Positions 31,830-41,710 of a DNA stretch of 64,000 nt are shown here, one piece after another. This DNA comes from Pseudomonas triticifolii (GTDB taxonomy: Bacteria; Pseudomonadota; Gammaproteobacteria; Pseudomonadales; Pseudomonadaceae). The stretch spans positions 496,001-560,000 of the forward strand of contig NZ_JACONV010000001.1 of NCBI RefSeq assembly GCF_014358015.1, read 5' to 3'. Positions within the stretch are counted from its first letter, which is position 1; the number at the start of each line of letters is the position of its first letter. Position numbers and translations under genes: made by a program. The notes beneath the pieces were generated by a model. That model was not told the origin of the DNA. It did no database searches and worked only from the letters and a program-made list of their open reading frames with translations.

Positions 31830-34800
31830 GCGTCAGCCTGTTCCAGTCGGGTTGGCGCGGCGGGTTTACGACGCCAGCGACGCCCCAGCCGGTCGAAATA
31901 CAGATAGATCACCGGTGTGGTGAACAGGGTCAGCACCTGACTCAGCAACAGTCCGCCGACCATCACCAGACCCAGAGGCTGACGCAGCTCAGCGCCAGAG
32001 CCGGTGGCGAGCATCAACGGGATGGCGCCGAACAAGGCGGCAAGCGTCGTCATGAGAATCGGACGGAAGCGTAACAACGCGGCTTCATAGATGGCCGTCT
32101 CTGGATCGACGCCTCGATTGCGCTCGGCGTCCAGGGCGAAGTCGATCATCATGATGGCGTTCTTCTTGACGATACCGATCAGCAGAATGATGCCAATGAT
32201 GGCGATCATGCCCAGATCGTTGCCGCTGATCAGCAGCGCCAGCAAGGCCCCGACCGCCGCCGAAGGCAAGGTCGACAGAATGGTGATCGGGTGAATGTAG
32301 CTCTCGTACAGCACACCCAGCACGATGTACATGGTCACCACTGCCGCCAGAACCAGCAGCAGCGTGCTGGACAGCGAGGCCTGGAATGCCTCTGCGGCAC
32401 CCTGGAACTGGGTCTGCACGCCAATCGGCATGCCGATGTCTTTCTGCACCTGCTCGATAACCTCGACTGCCTCGCCCAAGGCAACGTTCGGCGCGAGGTT
32501 GAAAGACATCATCACCGCAGGAAACTGACCGATATGGGCAATCGCCAATTGCGCCTGACGCTGCTCGACACGTGCCAGGCTCGACAGTTTGACCTGAGCG
32601 CCGTCAGTGGTTTTCACGTGAATCTGTTCCAGTGCCTGAGGCCCCAACTCACTGCTGGACGCCGCCTGCAGGACCACGCGGTACTGGCTGGCCTGGGTAT
32701 AGATGGTGGATATCTGCCGTTGACCGAATGCGTCGTACAACGCATCAGTGATGTTCGCCACAGTGACGCCGACCCGGCTGGCCGCATCGCGGTCGATCAG
32801 CAGGTACACCTGCAGACCCTTGTCCTGCAGATCGCTGGCAACGTCGGTGAGCTCAGGCCGTTTGGCCAGTGCGTCCACCAGCTTCGCGCTCCAGTCGCTG
32901 AGCAGCTCGGCATCAGGTGACGACATGCTGAACTGGTATTGAGTGCGACTCACCCTGTCCTCGATGGTGAGGTCCTGCACCGGCTGCATGAACAGACGAA
33001 TATCCGAGCGCTTGTCGACTTCCGGCTGGATCCGCTGAATGATCTGCGCCGCCGTCAGGTCTCGCTCGCTGTGAGGTTTGAGGTTGATCAGCAGTCGTCC
33101 GCTATTGAGCGTGGCGTTATCGCCATCTACGCCGATGTACGAAGACAGGCTCGCGACATCAGGGTCTCTGAGGATGATGTCTGCCAGCGCCTGCTGACGC
33201 TCACTCATGGCCTTGAACGAGACCGACTGGGGCGCTTCGGAAATACCCTGAATAACACCGGTGTCCTGCACCGGAAAGAACCCTTTTGGCACCGCGATAT
33301 ACAACACAACGGTGAGGCCCAGTGTGGCGATGGCGACCAGCAGCGTCAGCGGCTGATGCTTGAGCACCCAGCGCAGGCCCCGGCTGTAGACCTCGATAAG
33401 CCAGTCGATCCAGGCACCGCTGGCGCGGTAGAAACGGCCCTGTTCTTCTTCTTTGGGTTCGCGCTTGAGCAGACGTGCGCACATCATCGGCGTCAGGGTC
33501 AGCGATACCACCAGGGAGATCAGGATCGCGACGGCAAGCGTAATCGCGAATTCGCGAAACAGGCGTCCGACGACATCGGCCATGAACAGCAGCGGAATCA
33601 GTACGGCGATCAGCGAAAGGGTCAGGGAAATCAGGGTAAAGCCAATCTGCTTCGCCCCTTTCAAGGCGGCCTGCATCGGCGTCTCGCCTTCCTCGATGTG
33701 ACGGGAGATGTTCTCCAGCATCACGATGGCATCGTCCACCACAAAGCCGGTCGCGATGGTCAGCGCCATCAGGGTCAGGTTATTGATCGAAAACCCGGCA
33801 AGGTACATGACGCCGAAGGTGCCGACCAGCGACAACGGCACGGCAATCGACGGGATGATGGTGGCGCTCAAACGACGCAGGAACAGGAACGTGACCAGCA
33901 CCACCAGCACGATCGCAATCAGCAATTCGTGCTGAACGTCGGTGACGGAGGCACGGATAGTCTGGGTACGGTCGGTCAGCACCGTCACATCCAGACCGGC
34001 GGGCAGGTTGTCGGTGATCGCCGGCAGCATGGCCTTGATCCGGTCAACCACGTCGATGACGTTGGCGCCCGGCTGGCGCTGAATATTGAGCAGCACTGCC
34101 TGGCTGCGATTGGCCCAGGCGGCCAGGCGCTCGTTTTCCGCGCCATCCACGATGGTTGCCACATCCTTCAGACGCAGTGGCGCGCCGTCCTTGTAGGCCA
34201 GAATGAGGTTGGCGTATTCCTCTGGCGACTTGAGCTGGTCGTTCGCATCCAGCATCGACACCCGCGTCGGACCGTCGAAGTTGCCTTTGGGCTGATTGAC
34301 GTTGGAGGCGCTGATCAGCGTACGCACATCGGCAAGATTAAGGCTATTGGCAGCCAGCGCCTCGGGATTGACCTTGATCCGCACCGCCTGACGCTGACCA
34401 CCGGCAATGCTGACCAGCCCGACGCCACTGATCTGCGAGATCTTCTGCGCCATGCGTGTGTCGACCAGATCATTGAGTTTGGGCAACAGCATCGTTTTCG
34501 AGGTGATCGCCAGGGTCAGCACCGGGGTGTCGGCCGGGTTGACCTTGTTGTAGACCGGCGGTGCGGGCAAGTCGTTAGGCAACAGGTTGGTGGCACCATT
34601 GATCGCCGCCTGCACTTCCTGCTCGGCCACGTCCATATTGATTTCAAGGCTAAACCGCAGAGTGATCACCGAAGCACCGCCCGAGCTGGTCGACGCCATC
34701 TGGGTCAGCCCAGGCATCTGCCCGAATTGACGCTCGAGAGGTGCGGTCACGGCACTGGTCATCACTTGCGGGCTGGCACCGGGGTACAGCGTCATGACGC

Positions 34801-34936
34801 GAATGGTCGGGTAATCCACCTGCGGCAGCGCCGAGACAGGCAACAGGCCGTAGGCGATCAGGCCAGCCAGCACGATCGCCAGCATGCTCAGCGTGGTGGC
34901 GACCGGGCGCAGGATGAACAGGCGAGACATGTTCAT
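31826..34936 (-). CDS. muxB: RND multidrug efflux pump, MuxB/MdtB-like
   Basis: 1036 aa, the partner of MuxC and a paralogue of it. '[29 protein letters not shown]' carries the TM4 Asp pair. The start '[45 protein letters not shown]' is the standard inner-leaflet entry and TM1 of this subfamily. The start codon overlaps the stop of muxA by 4 bp and its own stop overlaps muxC, so all four genes are translationally coupled. Confidence 0.94.
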   Translation of the reverse strand: MNMSRLFILRPVATTLSMLAIVLAGLIAYGLLPVSALPQVDYPTIRVMTLYPGASPQVMTSAVTAPLERQFGQMPGLTQMASTSSGGASVITLRFSLEINMDVAEQEVQAAINGATNLLPNDLPAPPVYNKVNPADTPVLTLAITSKTMLLPKLNDLVDTRMAQKISQISGVGLVSIAGGQRQAVRIKVNPEALAANSLNLADVRTLISASNVNQPKGNFDGPTRVSMLDANDQLKSPEEYANLILAYKDGAPLRLKDVATIVDGAENERLAAWANRSQAVLLNIQRQPGANVIDVVDRIKAMLPAITDNLPAGLDVTVLTDRTQTIRASVTDVQHELLIAIVLVVLVTFLFLRRLSATIIPSIAVPLSLVGTFGVMYLAGFSINNLTLMALTIATGFVVDDAIVMLENISRHIEEGETPMQAALKGAKQIGFTLISLTLSLIAVLIPLLFMADVVGRLFREFAITLAVAILISLVVSLTLTPMMCARLLKREPKEEEQGRFYRASGAWIDWLIEVYSRGLRWVLKHQPLTLLVAIATLGLTVVLYIAVPKGFFPVQDTGVIQGISEAPQSVSFKAMSERQQALADIILRDPDVASLSSYIGVDGDNATLNSGRLLINLKPHSERDLTAAQIIQRIQPEVDKRSDIRLFMQPVQDLTIEDRVSRTQYQFSMSSPDAELLSDWSAKLVDALAKRPELTDVASDLQDKGLQVYLLIDRDAASRVGVTVANITDALYDAFGQRQISTIYTQASQYRVVLQAASSSELGPQALEQIHVKTTDGAQVKLSSLARVEQRQAQLAIAHIGQFPAVMMSFNLAPNVALGEAVEVIEQVQKDIGMPIGVQTQFQGAAEAFQASLSSTLLLVLAAVVTMYIVLGVLYESYIHPITILSTLPSAAVGALLALLISGNDLGMIAIIGIILLIGIVKKNAIMMIDFALDAERNRGVDPETAIYEAALLRFRPILMTTLAALFGAIPLMLATGSGAELRQPLGLVMVGGLLLSQVLTLFTTPVIYLYFDRLGRRWRRKPAAPTRLEQADA

Positions 34937-36249
34937 ACGCTTGGTTTATCCGCCTTCAGAACCGACGCCGATTTGTCCGTCTTCGGGTCCGGCTTGCCCT
35001 GCAGCTTTTGCGCAGGACCTGCAGGAACATCCTTGCTGTCGTTGACCACTTCCACTTCTGCACCATCGCGCAGGCGATCAGTGCCTTCAAGCACGACGCG
35101 CTCTCCGGCGGCCAGGCCTTCGGTGATGACGGTGTAAGTTTCGTTGCTGGGGCCGGTCTTGAGCAGGCTGATCTTGACCTTCTTTTCACCGTCCAGCACG
35201 TAAACGAACGTACCGTTGGTGCCGAACTGGACGGCAGCCGTTGGCACAAGAATGGCCTGTGTCAGGGTGTCTGCGCGCAGACGGACATTGACGAACTGGT
35301 TGGGGAACAGTACCTCGTCACGGTTATCGAAACGCGCCTTGAATTTCAAGGTGCCCGTGGCGACGTCGATCTGGTTGTCCAGGCTGGCGAGCACGCCAGT
35401 CGCCTGCATCTTCACATCACCGCGATCCCAGGCCTCGACGGGCAGCTTGTCGCCGGTACGATAGCGCGCGATTACGTTGGAAAGGTCTTTTTCAGGCAGG
35501 GTGAAATTGACAGAAGTCGGCTGGGTCTGGGTAATGACCGCCAGCGCGGTGGTGTCGTTGGCCGCCACCAGGTTGCCGACATCCAGCTGCTTGAGGCCCA
35601 CGCGGCCAGCAATCGGCGCGCGAATGCGCGTGAAATCCAGGTTCAGCTTCGCCTCGGCCACCGCAGCCTGATTGGTCTTGATGGTGCCCTGATACTGATT
35701 GACCAGCGACTCGGCGGTGTCCAGTGTCTGTTTGGCGATGCTGTCTTCGGCGTACAGGCCGCGATAGCGCTGAACGTCAAGCTGTGCGTTCTTGAGCAGG
35801 GCCTGATTGGTGGCCAACGTGCCCTCGGCCTGCAGCAGCGCAACCTGGTAGCTGCGCGGGTCGATTTCCGCCAGCAGATCACCGGCCTTGACCATCTGGC
35901 CTTCCTGGAAATTCAGCTTGACCAGCTCTCCCGCCACGCGACTGCGCACATTAATGGTGTTCATGGCAGTGACAGTGCCCAGCGCCTTGTAATAAATCGG
36001 GAACTCGCCCTGAGTGACCGGCGCAACGCGCACTGGAACAGCTGCAGCCGAGCCGCCGAAGCCAGGCCTGACCACACCGCTCGATTTACTGGTGTGCGCG
36101 CCTTTGCCGGCGGCGTCAGTACCTGACGTCGAGGTCGAGCCGGGCCAGAACCACCAGCACAGGCCGACAATGACCAACAGGACCAGCAAGCTGATCAACC
36201 AGCGACGGGATTTACGAGGACCAGACGATTGCATGAATAAATCAACCAT
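34933..36249 (-). CDS. muxA: RND efflux periplasmic adaptor, MuxA/MdtA-like
   Basis: 438 aa. One N-terminal membrane anchor ([19 protein letters not shown]) precedes a membrane-fusion domain: lipoyl half-motif '[41 protein letters not shown]', a coiled coil with '[50 protein letters not shown]', then beta-barrel and membrane-proximal domains. The C-terminal tail is Lys/Asp/Pro-rich. First gene of muxABC-opmB. The start at 36249 has no strong ribosome binding site, and a second ATG five codons later is possible. Confidence 0.93.
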   Translation of the reverse strand: MVDLFMQSSGPRKSRRWLISLLVLLVIVGLCWWFWPGSTSTSGTDAAGKGAHTSKSSGVVRPGFGGSAAAVPVRVAPVTQGEFPIYYKALGTVTAMNTINVRSRVAGELVKLNFQEGQMVKAGDLLAEIDPRSYQVALLQAEGTLATNQALLKNAQLDVQRYRGLYAEDSIAKQTLDTAESLVNQYQGTIKTNQAAVAEAKLNLDFTRIRAPIAGRVGLKQLDVGNLVAANDTTALAVITQTQPTSVNFTLPEKDLSNVIARYRTGDKLPVEAWDRGDVKMQATGVLASLDNQIDVATGTLKFKARFDNRDEVLFPNQFVNVRLRADTLTQAILVPTAAVQFGTNGTFVYVLDGEKKVKISLLKTGPSNETYTVITEGLAAGERVVLEGTDRLRDGAEVEVVNDSKDVPAGPAQKLQGKPDPKTDKSASVLKADKPSV

Positions 36250-36353
36250 TACAGGTGGGAGCTACTTTGGAAGGCTGAACAATAAGCACAGATGAGCTGC
36301 AAGCAAAGCGCCTTTACCAAGCGCTTACTTTCGTTAAACGGTTGAAGCACAAA

Positions 36354-36384
36354 TAAAAAAACGGCCTGAACGGATTCAGGCCGT
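36354..36384 (-). terminator. Rho-independent terminator after tpx
   Basis: ACGGCCTGAA (36361-36370), 4-nt loop, TTCAGGCCGT (36375-36384), with an A-run on the left that becomes the U-run on the minus-strand transcript. It ends the leftward tpx transcript 18 bp after its stop. Confidence 0.85.
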
Positions 36385-36401
36385 CGATGTGTTGCAGAAC
36401 G

Positions 36402-36902
36402 TTACTTCAATACAGCCAATGCGGCTTCGTAGTTCGGTTCTTCAGCGATTTCGGAGACCAGTTCGCTGTGCAGCACATTGTCATTTTCATCCAGCACCAC
36501 GACTGCGCGGGCAGTCAGGCCTTTGAGCGGACCGTCGGCGATGGCAACGCCGTAGTGCTCGCTGAAATCCGCACTGCGGAAAGAAGACAGGTTCTTGACG
36601 TTTTCCAGACCTTCGGAACCACAGAAACGGGCCTGTGCGAATGGCAGGTCGGCGGAGATGCACAGTACGACCGTGTTGCTCAGGTCATTGGCCTGGGCGT
36701 TGAACTTGCGCACCGAAGTGGCGCAAGTCGGCGTGTCGACGCTTGGGAAGATGTTCAGCACTTTGCGCTTGCCGGCGAACTCTTTCAGAGTCACTTCAGC
36801 CAGACCGGCACCGACCAGCGTGAAAGCAGGTGCAGCGCTGCCGCTTTTTGGCAGTTCGCCGTTGACTTGAACGGGGCCGCCTTTGAGAGTCACTTGAGCC
36901 AT
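36402..36902 (-). CDS. tpx: Thiol peroxidase
   Basis: 166 aa, atypical 2-Cys peroxiredoxin of the periplasmic/cytosolic Tpx family. Peroxidatic Cys is C60 in '[11 protein letters not shown]' and resolving Cys is C94 in '[14 protein letters not shown]'. The start [15 protein letters not shown] at 36902 is the conserved family start, with AGGACCTCGCTTC before it; the longer upstream frame to 36995 is discarded. Reduces alkyl and hydrogen peroxides using thioredoxin. Stands alone with its own terminator. Confidence 0.95.
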   Translation of the reverse strand: MAQVTLKGGPVQVNGELPKSGSAAPAFTLVGAGLAEVTLKEFAGKRKVLNIFPSVDTPTCATSVRKFNAQANDLSNTVVLCISADLPFAQARFCGSEGLENVKNLSSFRSADFSEHYGVAIADGPLKGLTARAVVVLDENDNVLHSELVSEIAEEPNYEAALAVLK

Positions 36903-36995
36903 GAAGCGAGGTCCTTTTTTCAGTGGATTTGCATAAGAACAAGAAGTTAAACACGAAAGTGCATCACGACCTATATCGGATGATTCCGAATTCAC

Positions 36996-37913
36996 TCAGG
37001 AAACCAGCCTGTCCCTGACTTCCGGACGCGCGCATAACTCGACCAGCCAGTCGACGAATACTCTCACCCGACGGGAAAGCTGTCGATGCGGCGGGTACAG
37101 CGCCATCAATGGCAACGCAGGGGGACGATACTCGCGCAACACCTCAACCAGCGTGCCGCTGCGCAGCTGCGCGGCGACGTGATAACGCGGGGCCTGTATC
37201 AGGCCGAATCCTGCTTCGCATGCCGCGACATACCCTTCGGCATTATTGACTGCGATGGACCGGGGCAGGCGCGGCGCCTGCAACTGCCCGCGCACCATGA
37301 ACTCCAGCCCGTAGCGCTTTTGAGTTCCGGCAGAGAAATACTCGATCACTCGATGCTGCGCCAACTGGTCGAGATCAAGAGGCGAGCCATGCTCATCCAG
37401 GTACGCTCTGCTGGCGCAGGTTATCTGCGTGAGCTGCTCCAGCGGTCTGGCCACCAGCGCTTCATCATGGGAATTTCCAGCACGCAGCACGCAATCCACA
37501 CCTTCGCGTATCAGGTCGACCTGCCGGTCACTCATGCCGACCTCCAGCTCGATCTGAGGATAACGCCGGGCGAAATCAGGAAGCGCCGGCATGACAATCA
37601 TGCACCCAAGACTCATGGGAAGGTCGATCCGTAACAGCCCCTTTGGACCGGTACCGAGTGACGAAAATGCCGACTCCGCATCTTCCAGATCAGCCAGCAG
37701 ACTCAGGCATCGTTGGTAGTACGCCGTGCCATCGGGCGTAGTGCTGACCTGGCGGGTGGTGCGCTGCAACAACTGGACGCCCAGATGGGCCTCCAGTTGC
37801 TTGATCAGAATGGTGACCGACGCACGAGGCATTTGCAGGCTCTCGGCGGCCCTGGCAAAGCCGCCCAGCTCGACAATGCGGGTGAAGACGCGCATGGCGT
37901 TGAATCGATCCAT
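36996..37913 (-). CDS. LysR-family transcriptional regulator
   Basis: 305 aa. The N-terminal helix-turn-helix reads 'MRVFTRIVELGGFARAAESLQMPRASVTILIKQLEAHLGVQLLQRTTRQVSTTPDG', matching the LTTR pattern of small-number CrgA/DhcR-type regulators; the C-terminal domain has 'SDRQVDLIREGVDCVLRAG' and 'GLIQAPRYHVAAQLRSGTLVEVL'. The start MDRFNAM at 37913 fits the family; upstream in-frame ATG at 37946 adds an unrelated extension. Its target gene is unknown; it is encoded just before tpx on the same strand but oriented with the tpx leader between them, so no clear divergent partner. Confidence 0.9.
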   Translation of the reverse strand: MDRFNAMRVFTRIVELGGFARAAESLQMPRASVTILIKQLEAHLGVQLLQRTTRQVSTTPDGTAYYQRCLSLLADLEDAESAFSSLGTGPKGLLRIDLPMSLGCMIVMPALPDFARRYPQIELEVGMSDRQVDLIREGVDCVLRAGNSHDEALVARPLEQLTQITCASRAYLDEHGSPLDLDQLAQHRVIEYFSAGTQKRYGLEFMVRGQLQAPRLPRSIAVNNAEGYVAACEAGFGLIQAPRYHVAAQLRSGTLVEVLREYRPPALPLMALYPPHRQLSRRVRVFVDWLVELCARPEVRDRLVS

Positions 37914-38024
37914 GATGTACAGGAATCCGTTTTCAGTATGTGCCAATCAAGGCGACTGTTTTAGCGGGTTCTTGCATGCCCTGTCGAGCACAACATGTGT
38001 CTATGTGCCTTCATTCCCTTCAGG

Positions 38025-41000
38025 TCAAAAGTCGCGCTTGTAGAAAATATCCAGCGAACTGGCGATGCCGCTGGCCGCTTCCAGGTAAACCCGCTTGCTG
38101 AGAAGGTAGCGCAACGCAATGGTGTTGGCGGGCTCGAACACCCCCACCCCATAGCGCAGACTGAGTTTGTCAGTGATCTTGCCGCTGGCGACCACATTGG
38201 TTTTGTCGCCAGTCCCGGACGTGTCCAGTTCGAAATCCCTGATGCCCAGATTATCGGCCAGCTTGCCTGTCGTCGACGCACTGCCTGCGACGCCAAGTGC
38301 CAGGGCAGCCTGGGCAACCATGTTGTTATCCTCGCCCGAGTTGCCCAGCGGACGGCCCATCACCAGGTAGGACAGCGCCTGCTCCTGACTCATGGCAGGC
38401 TCGGAGAAAACCTCGGTGGTTGGCTGCTCGGCACTGCCGGTCAGACGGATACCGGCGATCACATCATCGGTCTGGCGGATGGCTTCGATGTCGAGGTAGG
38501 GTTGATCGACGGGTCCTGCGAACAGTAGCCTGGCCTTGCGGATGGTCAGGCGCTGCCCGTAGGCGCGATAACGACCATTGTTGAGATTCAGCTCACCTCG
38601 GGTGTCCAGATTGTCGCCAATATGAACGCGCCCGACCAGATCGGCGGTCAACCCAAAACCGCTGAAACTGAGCTTGTCCTGCCCCACCTCGACATCGACG
38701 TCCATGGCAATGGCAAGCGGTGGGGCACCCTCCTCGGTCTGCTGACCAACGATCACCGTGTCGCCCGAGAGTTTGACGGTCGAAGGCGGCAGCTCACGGA
38801 TGGTGATGGTACCTTTGGGGATCAGTACCTTGCCGGAGACCGCCAGCCGTTCATTCTTCATCGAAATCTTCAGGTCCGGTGCTGCCTCGACCTGCGCATA
38901 GGGTTCCACATGGATCGGCAGCCGAGAACCTTTCAGGCTCAAATCAACCACCAGAGCCTGCCCCCAGGCCACTTGCCCGGACAGCGCGCCCTGACCGGCG
39001 GTGCCACTTTTCCAGCCACCGTTCACCTGCACGTTTTCCCCGGCGATCAGCGCCTGAACGTTCAGGTCGCGCAGTTCCATCGGCAGTTCTGTGCCTGATA
39101 CCTCGCCGCCCTGAAGGGTAACGCTGCCATTGACCAGCGGCGCGAGCAGCCCCCCTGACAGACGGCCGCTGCCGTTGAGACGGCCACTGATCTTGTCGAC
39201 CATCGGCGCAAACGGGCGAGCCACCGAGAGGTCCAGCCCTGAAAGACTGAATTCGCCAGACAGTGCCTTGTTACTGGACAGCGGATCAATCTGGGCGGTG
39301 AGCAACAAACGGCCGAGCTTCGCGCCATCGAAATCCAGTCGGGAATCGATCTTTCGGGGTGTCAGGGTGCTGGTCAATTTGAGCGTCTGGTACGGGAAGT
39401 CCAGCCATTGTTCCTTGTCCCGGACGCGTAGCGTTCCGCCGCCGGCATCGACGCTGATCTGGCCATTGGGGCCAGCAGCAGGCACGTCGAGCTGGACATC
39501 GGCATTGAGCGAGCCTTTCCACGCAAAGTCCCTGGGCATCCATTGCGCGAGACTGTCGAGCGGGAAGTTGCGAAGGCGATAACGAATCCGCGGGTCGGGC
39601 ATCAAGCGCTGGTCCTCGCCGCACAGGCTGGCGCTCCCCGACAACCAGCAGTGCGCACCAAAATTGATTTTGCCGTCGGCCAGTCGCTCGAGCTTCGCCG
39701 GTTGTTGCAGACGCCAGTCCTGCCCGCCGCTCTTCACGTTGCCACTGGCAAGACGGCCACGCCAGTTGCCGTTATCCAGCGTGCCATCCAGTGCCAACGC
39801 CAGCTTGAGCAATGGCCCTTGCAGATCCAGCTTCAGTTGCTGCGCCTTCAGCGTACCCTGACCATCCACAGTCAACGCGCCGAGCGCCGTGTCGCCTGCC
39901 TGAATGCCAGAGCCCTTCAGGCTCACAGTCGCGCGCTGGGCAGGGTCCAGCTTCGCATTGGCTGTCAGGCTTTGCAGCCGGTTGTCCTGAAACGCCAGTT
40001 GGCTGCCTTGCAGCGCAAACTGACCTTGCGGTGCCTGCAGCGTACCAGCCAGATCCAGGCGACCCTTGGCCTGTCCTTGCAGCCGTGGCCAGAGTTGACC
40101 AAGTCGAGGCAGGTTCAAATCCAGTTGCCCCTGCAAGCGCTGGTTGAGGCTGCCGCTGCCTTGAATGCGGTTATCACCGAGACGAATGTTCAAACTGGCC
40201 AGGTTCCACTGTTGCGCCCGACCGTCGGCCTTGGCCTGCACCAGCGCAGGCTGGCCGCGCAAGCGACCTTTCAGATCCAGATCAGCCGTCAGCTCCAGTT
40301 GCTCATTCTTGAACTGCCCCTTGCTGCGCAGCGGACCGCCCAGTGTGCCCGGCAGCGCAGCGACCCAGAATGAAGGGTCAAGCGAACTCAAGTCCAACGC
40401 CGTATCCCAACCGATACCATCGGCAAATTGCAGGTTCAGGTGACCACTGGCCTTGCCCTGCCCTGCAACCAGCTCCAGTTGCGGCAGATAGATTTGCTGC
40501 AGATCGCCACTGAACGGGCTGCCCAGGGTAAACGCTCCGGCAGGCCCATCCATGCTGGCATTGAAATGACCCAGATACTTGCCGTCGGTGTAGGACACTT
40601 CGCCCTTGAACGCATGGAGCGCGACCTGAGGCTCGGCGTCCAGGGGATATAGCCGCTGCCAAGGGAAGTCCAGCCAGTCGACCGTCGCGTCGGCGCTGAA
40701 GCCGGATTCCCAATTCAGCGTGCCATTGACAACCAGCCGCTGCTGCTCGCTGGCCGCCAGGTTCAGCGCAGCGATCGTTGCGCCTTTGGCGTCTGCACGG
40801 CCCTGCAAGGCCAGGGTCATGGGGCCTTTTTCAGCTGGCAGACTGGCCTTCCCGTCAATCAGATAACCGCTATCCAGATTGCCTTCCGCCGTCAACACCA
40901 ATTGATCGAGCTGTAACGTCTCGGGCAGTCCGGCACTGGGTTTGAAGCTATCCGAGACCAGCTTCAAGCGTGCTGGCAGATGTTCATCAAGTGCTTGCAA

Positions 41001-41705
41001 CTCGCCACTCAGAACACCTGTCAGGTAGCCGGTGCTGTTCGCGTTCAGTTGCAGCGTCTTGAGCAACTCACCCTTAATGTCCAAGGCCAGTGACCAGGGT
41101 TTGCCGTCCTGCGGCGGCAACTGCAGCTGTCCCTCAACATTCAGAGGCCAGTCACCTTCAGGGCTGAGCAGGCCGCTGAGGTCCAGCACCAGCTCGTCAC
41201 GCTGCACATGAGCACTGTCGATTTGCAGGCCTTGAGCCGTCCAGTGCGCGGCAAGCCTGAGGTCGCGCAATTGCTCGACCCCGTCAAGCTGCAGGCTGCC
41301 GAGCTGGACTTGCTTCAACTGAATCGCCAGCGGCAGCTTGAGCGTGGGCAGCGTGATCGGGCCCTCGGGGCCGGGCTCAGCGCCAGGCGCAAAATGCATC
41401 ATCACGTTTTCAGCACTCAACCGATCAACACACAAGGTCATCTTCAACAGGCAGGCAGGAGCCCAGTCAAATGCCAGCGACTGGACCTCGACACGGTCCT
41501 GCGCTTGCTGCCACACCAGCCGATCGGCACTGAACTGACCGCCAAGTCGCCCCTGAAAATTTTCCAGCTGCAACCCGGGAACACGGGCCAGTGCCCACTG
41601 ACTGCCGCCCTGAGTGCCGAGTATCAGCCACACGACCGTCATCAGCAGCAACAACACCGCAAACAGGCTCAGTCCGGCGATCTTCGCGCCGCGCTTGATG
41701 ATCAT
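38025..41705 (-). CDS. tamB: TamB, inner-membrane component of translocation and assembly module
   Basis: About 1226 aa. One N-terminal membrane anchor (AGLSLFAVLLLLMTVVWLIL) is followed by a very long periplasmic beta-helical groove ('GQLDLNLPRLGQLWPRLQGQAKGRLDLAG', 'ALSGEFSLSGLDLSVARPFAPMVDKISGRLNGSG') and the conserved C-terminal DUF490 region ending '...LEAASGIASSLDIFYKRDF'. TamB forms a bridge with TamA and is now linked to phospholipid transport to the outer membrane and to insertion of some barrels, including autotransporters. ATG at 41705 is preferred; a TTG at 41714 overlaps the tamA stop and is a possible coupled start. Confidence 0.93.
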   Translation of the reverse strand: MIIKRGAKIAGLSLFAVLLLLMTVVWLILGTQGGSQWALARVPGLQLENFQGRLGGQFSADRLVWQQAQDRVEVQSLAFDWAPACLLKMTLCVDRLSAENVMMHFAPGAEPGPEGPITLPTLKLPLAIQLKQVQLGSLQLDGVEQLRDLRLAAHWTAQGLQIDSAHVQRDELVLDLSGLLSPEGDWPLNVEGQLQLPPQDGKPWSLALDIKGELLKTLQLNANSTGYLTGVLSGELQALDEHLPARLKLVSDSFKPSAGLPETLQLDQLVLTAEGNLDSGYLIDGKASLPAEKGPMTLALQGRADAKGATIAALNLAASEQQRLVVNGTLNWESGFSADATVDWLDFPWQRLYPLDAEPQVALHAFKGEVSYTDGKYLGHFNASMDGPAGAFTLGSPFSGDLQQIYLPQLELVAGQGKASGHLNLQFADGIGWDTALDLSSLDPSFWVAALPGTLGGPLRSKGQFKNEQLELTADLDLKGRLRGQPALVQAKADGRAQQWNLASLNIRLGDNRIQGSGSLNQRLQGQLDLNLPRLGQLWPRLQGQAKGRLDLAGTLQAPQGQFALQGSQLAFQDNRLQSLTANAKLDPAQRATVSLKGSGIQAGDTALGALTVDGQGTLKAQQLKLDLQGPLLKLALALDGTLDNGNWRGRLASGNVKSGGQDWRLQQPAKLERLADGKINFGAHCWLSGSASLCGEDQRLMPDPRIRYRLRNFPLDSLAQWMPRDFAWKGSLNADVQLDVPAAGPNGQISVDAGGGTLRVRDKEQWLDFPYQTLKLTSTLTPRKIDSRLDFDGAKLGRLLLTAQIDPLSSNKALSGEFSLSGLDLSVARPFAPMVDKISGRLNGSGRLSGGLLAPLVNGSVTLQGGEVSGTELPMELRDLNVQALIAGENVQVNGGWKSGTAGQGALSGQVAWGQALVVDLSLKGSRLPIHVEPYAQVEAAPDLKISMKNERLAVSGKVLIPKGTITIRELPPSTVKLSGDTVIVGQQTEEGAPPLAIAMDVDVEVGQDKLSFSGFGLTADLVGRVHIGDNLDTRGELNLNNGRYRAYGQRLTIRKARLLFAGPVDQPYLDIEAIRQTDDVIAGIRLTGSAEQPTTEVFSEPAMSQEQALSYLVMGRPLGNSGEDNNMVAQAALALGVAGSASTTGKLADNLGIRDFELDTSGTGDKTNVVASGKITDKLSLRYGVGVFEPANTIALRYLLSKRVYLEAASGIASSLDIFYKRDF

Positions 41706-41710
41706 GCTCT

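Noticed and set aside
29871..35137. Long plus-strand frames opposite muxB and muxC (518 and 732 aa)
   Set aside because: Shadow frames of the RND pump genes; rich in Gln, His and Arg and without domains.
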